Source: CAZCRE01 sp964501075
Lineage (GTDB): Archaea; Thermoproteota; Bathyarchaeia; Bathyarchaeales; Bathycorpusculaceae
NCBI GenBank assembly: GCA_964501075.1
Contig: CAZCRE010000052.1
Coordinates: forward strand, 1 to 9,194
DNA: 9,194 bases
Direction: 5' to 3'
The notes below the pieces were generated by a model. The model saw nothing but the letters and a program-made list of their open reading frames with translations. It was not told the DNA's origin and did not search any database. Made by a program: the position numbers and the translations under genes. Positions 6,148 to 9,194 of the stretch are shown here, piece by piece; the stretch's first letter is position 1; every line of letters starts with the position of its first letter.

Positions 6148-6187
6148 CTGAATTGCCACCACAGTTCCGGTTTAGAGGAAGAATATC

Positions 6188-6535
6188 ATGAGCAAAAACA
6201 AGAAGCGAGAAAACGTCGAGAAACTCCCCGAACAAGCGACCAGACCGAAAGACATGATAGAATATCAAGAAGGCTCAGTCGTGAGCAAAACGCTAATCGA
6301 CGAGAAAGCGGGCACAGTGACACTATTCGCGTTTGATGAACAGCAAGGGCTGAGCGAACATACAGCACCGTTTGACGCGATGGTCCAAATCATCGACGGC
6401 GAAGCGGAAATAACCATCTCAGGCAAAACTCACCACTTGCGAGAAGGTGAAGCAATCGTCATGCCGGCTAATCATCCGCACAGTCTGAAAGCCGTTAAGA
6501 GGTTCAAAATGATCCTCACCATGATAAGAGGATAA
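6188..6535 (+). CDS. small single-domain cupin protein
   Basis: 115 aa protein with one cupin (double-stranded beta-helix) domain at about residues 30-113. Motif 1 is represented by GLSEHTAPFDAMVQIIDGEAEI (54-75, shown here only as a region) with H58 but without the second His of the usual H-x-H, and D63 or A64 where Glu is expected. Motif 2 is REGEAIVMPANHPHSLKA (85-102) with H96 and H98. So part of the classical metal-ligand set is present: a reduced metal site or a binding-only role is likely. It resembles the small COG1917-type cupins; no substrate is evident. The first 25 residues are charged and probably flexible. ATG 6188 follows GAGGAAGA, a fair ribosome site. It ends nine bases from the convergent guaAa gene. 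Confidence 0.85.
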   Translation: MSKNKKRENVEKLPEQATRPKDMIEYQEGSVVSKTLIDEKAGTVTLFAFDEQQGLSEHTAPFDAMVQIIDGEAEITISGKTHHLREGEAIVMPANHPHSLKAVKRFKMILTMIRG

Positions 6536-6544
6536 GCCCCTTCT

Positions 6545-7123
6545 TCATTGCTCTACCTTGACGGTTCTTACAAAATTCCGCAGAATCTCTTCCCCATGCT
6601 CAGTGTTATTCACTTCAGGGTGAAACTGCACTCCGTAAAAGGGTTTATGCCAGTGTTTTACAGCCTGAATCCTGCAATTCTCCGACAAAGCGAGAACAGT
6701 GAAATTGGGTGCTTCCTTTACCTCGTCATTGTGAGACTCCCAGACCAAAAACTCCTTCGGCAAACCCTTGAACAGGTCATCCTCCTCAATCACCCTCAAA
6801 CGAGACAACCCAAACTCTGGAATCTCAGATGGACCCGCTTTGCCGCCAAAATGAATAGCCATCAACTGCATCCCAAGGCACTCGCCAAGAATTGGGCCTT
6901 GAAAACGCTCAAAATAGTCAATGCAGTTGCCCAGTTTTGGAGATTCCCAAACGACTCGCGGCGCCCCACCGCTCAGGACAAGCGCATCCGCATCTATTTC
7001 ACCCACGTCTGTCGTGTTAGGAATTATCTTGGAGTCGCAGCCAACCTCTCTCAAGACCCGCCAAATCCTGTGCGTCCACTGCCCGCCATTATCCACAACA
7101 TAAACCTTGACCGGTCTACTCAT
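6545..7123 (-). CDS. guaAA: GMP synthase glutamine amidotransferase subunit
   Basis: Class I glutamine amidotransferase subunit of archaeal two-part GMP synthetase, 192 aa (family about 185-195). It hydrolyses glutamine and passes ammonia to the ATP-pyrophosphatase subunit to turn XMP into GMP. Seen: VYVVDNGGQWTHRIWRVLRE (7-26), ALVLSGGAPRV (47-57), nucleophile elbow GPILGECLGMQLMAIHFGG (76-94) with C82 as catalytic Cys, LVWESHNDEV (126-135), and FYGVQFHPEVNNTEHG (162-177) giving H168 and E170 of the triad. Its ATG lies within the last codons of guaAb; the two genes overlap by eight bases, which implies translational coupling and balanced subunits. It converges with the cupin gene. Confidence 0.97.
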   Translation of the reverse strand: MSRPVKVYVVDNGGQWTHRIWRVLREVGCDSKIIPNTTDVGEIDADALVLSGGAPRVVWESPKLGNCIDYFERFQGPILGECLGMQLMAIHFGGKAGPSEIPEFGLSRLRVIEEDDLFKGLPKEFLVWESHNDEVKEAPNFTVLALSENCRIQAVKHWHKPFYGVQFHPEVNNTEHGEEILRNFVRTVKVEQ

Positions 7124-8069
7124 ACTCGATCGTCCCAGGCGGCTTATTGGTTACGTCAAACACGACCCTACTGACATCATCCTTCAAAGTGTTCGAAATT
7201 CTTACCGATATGCGCTCCAGAACCTCGTGAGGAATCTTCGAATACGCTGCGCTCATCCCATCCAAGCTTTCAACAGACCGAACCACAACAACACGGCCAT
7301 AAACCCTCACATCGCCATGAACACCCACAGCCTTGCAAGGCAACAAAACAGCAAAATACTGCCAAGGCTTAGACATTTCGCCCTTTGCAACGGCCTTCTC
7401 TATCTCCTCCTCCACAATAGCGCATGCCTCGCGGGCAATCCTCGCGTTTTCAGTCGTCGCCTCACCAACGATGCGCACAGCCAAGCCAGGCCCAGGAAAC
7501 GGCTGCCGCTCATAAAGCTCAGAAGGCAGCCCCAACGCCTTTCCAACGATGCGCACTTCATCCTTGTACAGATCCCGAAGAGGCTCAACAATCTCAAACT
7601 CTATCTTCTCAGGCAAACCGCCCACGTTATGATGAGACTTAATTCTGTCCCTGAGTCCACCGCCACTCTCAATCCAATCCGGAGCAATCGTTCCCTGAAC
7701 AAAGAATCGTGCGTTTTCTTTGCGAGCTATCTCCTCGAAAACTCTGATGAACAACTCGCCGATAATCTTTCTTTTCTGTTCAGGATCAACCACTCCGCTC
7801 AACTTGTCATAGAACCGTTTCTTCGCATCCACGACAAGAACGTTAAGGCCAAGCTTCTTCAGCAGTCTCTCGTTGGTCTCTGTTTCGTTTTTCCGCATGT
7901 AACCAGTGTCCACCAAGACGCAAAGCAGGCTCTCACCTATGGCCCTATTGACCAAGATTGCAGAGGTCGTGGAGTCAACTCCGCCAGAAGCCCCGATAAT
8001 GGCCCTGCCTCTGATTTTGTCCCTTAACTCTTTCACTTTTTCCTGAATGAACTTCTCAGCGTCAAACAT
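7116..8069 (-). CDS. guaAB: GMP synthase ATP-pyrophosphatase subunit
   Basis: ATP-PPase plus dimerisation subunit of two-part GMP synthetase, 317 aa (family about 305-315). It adenylates XMP and uses ammonia from GuaAa to form GMP, the last step of guanine nucleotide synthesis. Seen: PP-loop GASGGVDSTTSAILV (26-40), LCVLVDTGYMRKNE (49-62), FVQGTIAPDWIESGGG (122-137), KSHHNVGGLPEKIEFEIVEP (144-163), the XMP-site signature RQPFPGPGLAVRIVGE (188-203) and the C-terminal NKPPGTIEYE that closes over the substrate. First gene of the operon; guaAa overlaps its end. ATG 8069 has no clear ribosome site but lies about 35 bases from a TATA-like box, fitting a very short leader. A 12-base palindrome covers the start region. 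Confidence 0.98.
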   Translation of the reverse strand: MFDAEKFIQEKVKELRDKIRGRAIIGASGGVDSTTSAILVNRAIGESLLCVLVDTGYMRKNETETNERLLKKLGLNVLVVDAKKRFYDKLSGVVDPEQKRKIIGELFIRVFEEIARKENARFFVQGTIAPDWIESGGGLRDRIKSHHNVGGLPEKIEFEIVEPLRDLYKDEVRIVGKALGLPSELYERQPFPGPGLAVRIVGEATTENARIAREACAIVEEEIEKAVAKGEMSKPWQYFAVLLPCKAVGVHGDVRVYGRVVVVRSVESLDGMSAAYSKIPHEVLERISVRISNTLKDDVSRVVFDVTNKPPGTIEYE

Positions 8070-8080
8070 TGACTAGTCAA
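8069..8080. promoter_or_regulatory. 12-base palindrome at the guaAb start, possible operator
   Basis: TTGACTAGTCAA is a perfect palindrome ending on the first base of the guaAb ATG (- strand). Together with the TATA box at 8101-8109 it would span the predicted transcription start, a usual place for an archaeal repressor site. A regulatory role is inferred; no known binding motif is assigned. Confidence 0.35.
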
Positions 8081-8100
8081 CAACTAGAAGACGGAACTAA

Positions 8101-8110
8101 CTATAAAAAT
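8101..8110 (-). promoter_or_regulatory. TATA box of the guaAb-guaAa operon
   Basis: On - it reads ATTTTTATAG, 32 bases or more before ATG 8069, giving a transcript start around 8075-8080 and a nearly leaderless mRNA. Read on + it is CTATAAAAAT, like the boxes at 5958 and 8282, so a + strand use cannot be excluded, but no convincing + gene starts within the next 150 bases. Confidence 0.5.
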
Positions 8111-8281
8111 CTTGTAAACACGTCCTAGCGAAAGCCTCACATGAGAAAAAGTGCTGTCACACGGGAGATTTGACGCTAGTAACGCTGAACGCACAGCGAC
8201 AAAAACGAGTTACAAGAACCCAAACACGCAGATCTTTTCACACAGCACAGACATTTCAAAACTCCCATCCCCCGGAAAAAA

Positions 8282-8289
8282 CTATAAAA
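8282..8289 (+). promoter_or_regulatory. TATA box of the flavoprotein gene
   Basis: CTATAAAA preceded by GGAAAAAA (BRE-like, 8272-8280 region). The predicted start is near 8308-8312, giving a leader of about 25 bases that carries AAGGTGA. The upstream stretch 8111-8270 shows no credible gene on either strand. Confidence 0.6.
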
Positions 8290-8322
8290 CGTAGGTCACA
8301 ACCATACTTAACCTTCAACAAA

Positions 8323-8329
8323 AAGGTGA
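8323..8329 (+). promoter_or_regulatory. ribosome binding site AAGGTGA of the flavoprotein gene
   Basis: AAGGTGA ends six bases before ATG 8336, matches the archaeal consensus and fixes the start of the flavoprotein gene. Confidence 0.7.
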
Positions 8330-8335
8330 AAACTG

Positions 8336-9194
8336 ATGGAAAAGAACACTCACGATCTACTCATTATCGGAGCAGGCCTCGCTGGACTCAGAGCCGCTGT
8401 AGCAGCCGCCGAAGTCAGCGACAAACTGGACATAGCTGTTCTCTCCAAGCATCATCCATTGCGTTCACACTCTGTCTGCGCACAAGGCGGAACAGGGGCT
8501 GCAATGCGAGAAAAAGATTCTCTTGAGTTGCACGCTTATGACACGGTTAAAGGCGCCGACTTTCTCGCGGATCAAGATGTCGTAGAGTTCTTTGTGGGAC
8601 ATTCACCGAAAGAAATAGTGCTGACCGAGCACTGGGGATGCCCATGGAGCCGCACGGCAGACGGCAAAATCGACCAGCGTGCCTTTGGAGGACACAGTTT
8701 TCCAAGAGCTTGCTTCGCGGCGGATATGACTGGTTTCCACGAGATGCACGCTATCTACGGCAAGGCCCTGACGTATGGTAACGTGAAGTTCTATGATGAA
8801 TGGTTTGTCACATCAATAATAACCGAAAACAAGACTGCGACAGGAGTGACAGCCATCGAAATGAAGACTGGCAAGATGCAGGCGCTAAGAGCTAAGTCCA
8901 TCGTCCTCGCCACGGGGGGGCATGAACGCATTTATGAATTTACCACTTTCTCGCATTCAACCACGGGTGACGGAATGGCAATGGCTTACCGAGCAGGGGC
9001 GCCTCTTGAAGACATGGAATTCGTTCAATTCCACCCAACAGGCTTAGTGCCATCTGGTGTTCTGATAACGGAAGGAGCCAGAGGCGAAGGTGGATACCTG
9101 CTTAATGCTAACGGGGAACGCTTCATGAAGAAGTACGCCCCTGAGAAAATGGAGCTAGCGCCAAGAGACGTGGTTTCAAGAGCTGAACAGACAG
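8336..9194 (+). CDS. sdhA: succinate dehydrogenase/fumarate reductase flavoprotein subunit (partial, 3' end cut)
   Basis: The first 286 codons of a flavoprotein that runs off the window (full length usually about 570-600 aa). It oxidises succinate to fumarate, or the reverse, and passes electrons to an iron-sulphur subunit in a membrane-bound complex. Seen: FAD-binding LLIIGAGLAGLRAAVAAAE (8-26), SKHHPLRSHSVCAQGGTGAA (37-56) with H45 at the position of the His that carries covalent FAD, AYDTVKGADFLADQDVVEFF (67-86), FPRACFAADMTGFHEMHAIY (122-141), SIVLATGGHERIYEFTTF (190-207), STTGDGMAMAYRAGAPLEDM (210-229), QFHPTGLVPSGVLITEGARG (232-251) with active-site His and Arg, and NGERFMKKYAP. Fumarate reductase versus succinate dehydrogenase cannot be told apart here; L-aspartate oxidase is less likely given the conserved covalent-FAD context. 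Strong promoter and ribosome site upstream. Confidence 0.95.
   Translation, partial: MEKNTHDLLIIGAGLAGLRAAVAAAEVSDKLDIAVLSKHHPLRSHSVCAQGGTGAAMREKDSLELHAYDTVKGADFLADQDVVEFFVGHSPKEIVLTEHWGCPWSRTADGKIDQRAFGGHSFPRACFAADMTGFHEMHAIYGKALTYGNVKFYDEWFVTSIITENKTATGVTAIEMKTGKMQALRAKSIVLATGGHERIYEFTTFSHSTTGDGMAMAYRAGAPLEDMEFVQFHPTGLVPSGVLITEGARGEGGYLLNANGERFMKKYAPEKMELAPRDVVSRAEQT

Noticed and set aside
5969..6151. 60-codon open frame on + starting at ATG 5969
   Set aside because: Its ATG is only a few bases after the TATA box, so it would lie upstream of the predicted transcript start; another frame fits better.
5978..6268. 96-codon open frame on - across the cupin start
   Set aside because: Overlaps the cupin gene and the + strand promoter region and has no promoter or ribosome site of its own.
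6548..7174. 208-codon open frame on + opposite guaAa
   Set aside because: Antisense to a clear glutamine amidotransferase gene; composition is not that of a protein family I know.
7107..8027. 306-codon open frame on + opposite guaAb
   Set aside because: It lies fully antisense to a well-matched guaAb gene and its product has no recognisable motif; it is a by-product of guaAb codon use.
8111..8216. CTTGTAA and TTACAAG inverted pair about 100 bases apart
   Set aside because: Seven-base arms at this spacing are expected by chance and lie next to no terminal repeat or duplication.
8170..8526. 118-codon open frame on + running into the flavoprotein gene
   Set aside because: It begins at TTG with no ribosome site, overlaps 190 bases of a clear gene in another frame, and has low-complexity basic composition.

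Overview
The window looks archaeal. GMP synthetase is split into two separate genes (ATP-pyrophosphatase subunit and glutamine amidotransferase subunit), as in archaea, rather than fused as in most bacteria and eukaryotes. Several starts are preceded either by A/T-rich TATA-like boxes about 25-35 bases upstream or by AGGTGA-type ribosome binding sites. Gene content (biotin ligase, methylmalonyl-CoA epimerase, a succinate dehydrogenase/fumarate reductase flavoprotein) suggests an organism with propionyl-CoA/methylmalonyl-CoA metabolism. I cannot name the lineage from sequence alone; an uncultured TACK-type archaeon such as a Bathyarchaeota-like or Thaumarchaeota-like organism is a guess.

Layout. 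1-2470: a class I SAM methyltransferase, a roughly 500-base stretch with one or two small doubtful ORFs, and a double-GNAT acetyltransferase, all on +. Three copies of an intergenic element with core GGATAARACTTTACCCC lie here, the last inside a strong terminator-like hairpin. 2548-3605: a five-helix membrane protein on -, divergent from a doubtful small hydrophobic ORF on +, with a nearly symmetric TATA-like element between them. 3556-3823: traces of a small frameshifted gene on -. 3822-4592: an FMN nitroreductase-family protein on +. 4643-5860: a two-gene operon on -, methylmalonyl-CoA epimerase then biotin-protein ligase. 5958-6535: a TATA box, a long leader with competing micro-ORFs (one Cys/His-rich), and a small cupin on +. 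6545-8069: the guaAb-guaAa operon on -, with overlapping genes and a 12-base palindrome at its start. 8336-9194: the N-terminal 286 codons of the succinate dehydrogenase/fumarate reductase flavoprotein on +, cut by the window end.

How the genes fit together. Biotin ligase would activate the biotin carrier of an acyl-CoA carboxylase. Propionyl-CoA carboxylase makes (S)-methylmalonyl-CoA, the epimerase gives the (R) form for methylmalonyl-CoA mutase, and the succinyl-CoA made leads to succinate, the substrate of the flavoprotein encoded at the right end. So three nearby genes serve connected steps, although the carboxylase and mutase themselves are not in the window. GuaAa and GuaAb together convert XMP to GMP. 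The other genes (methyltransferase, GNAT, nitroreductase, cupin, membrane protein) have family-level calls only. I see no CRISPR array, tRNA, rRNA or insertion sequence. Nothing here clearly amounts to a new multi-gene system; the most interesting leads are the repeated terminator-like element, the small broken gene and the Cys/His micro-ORF.
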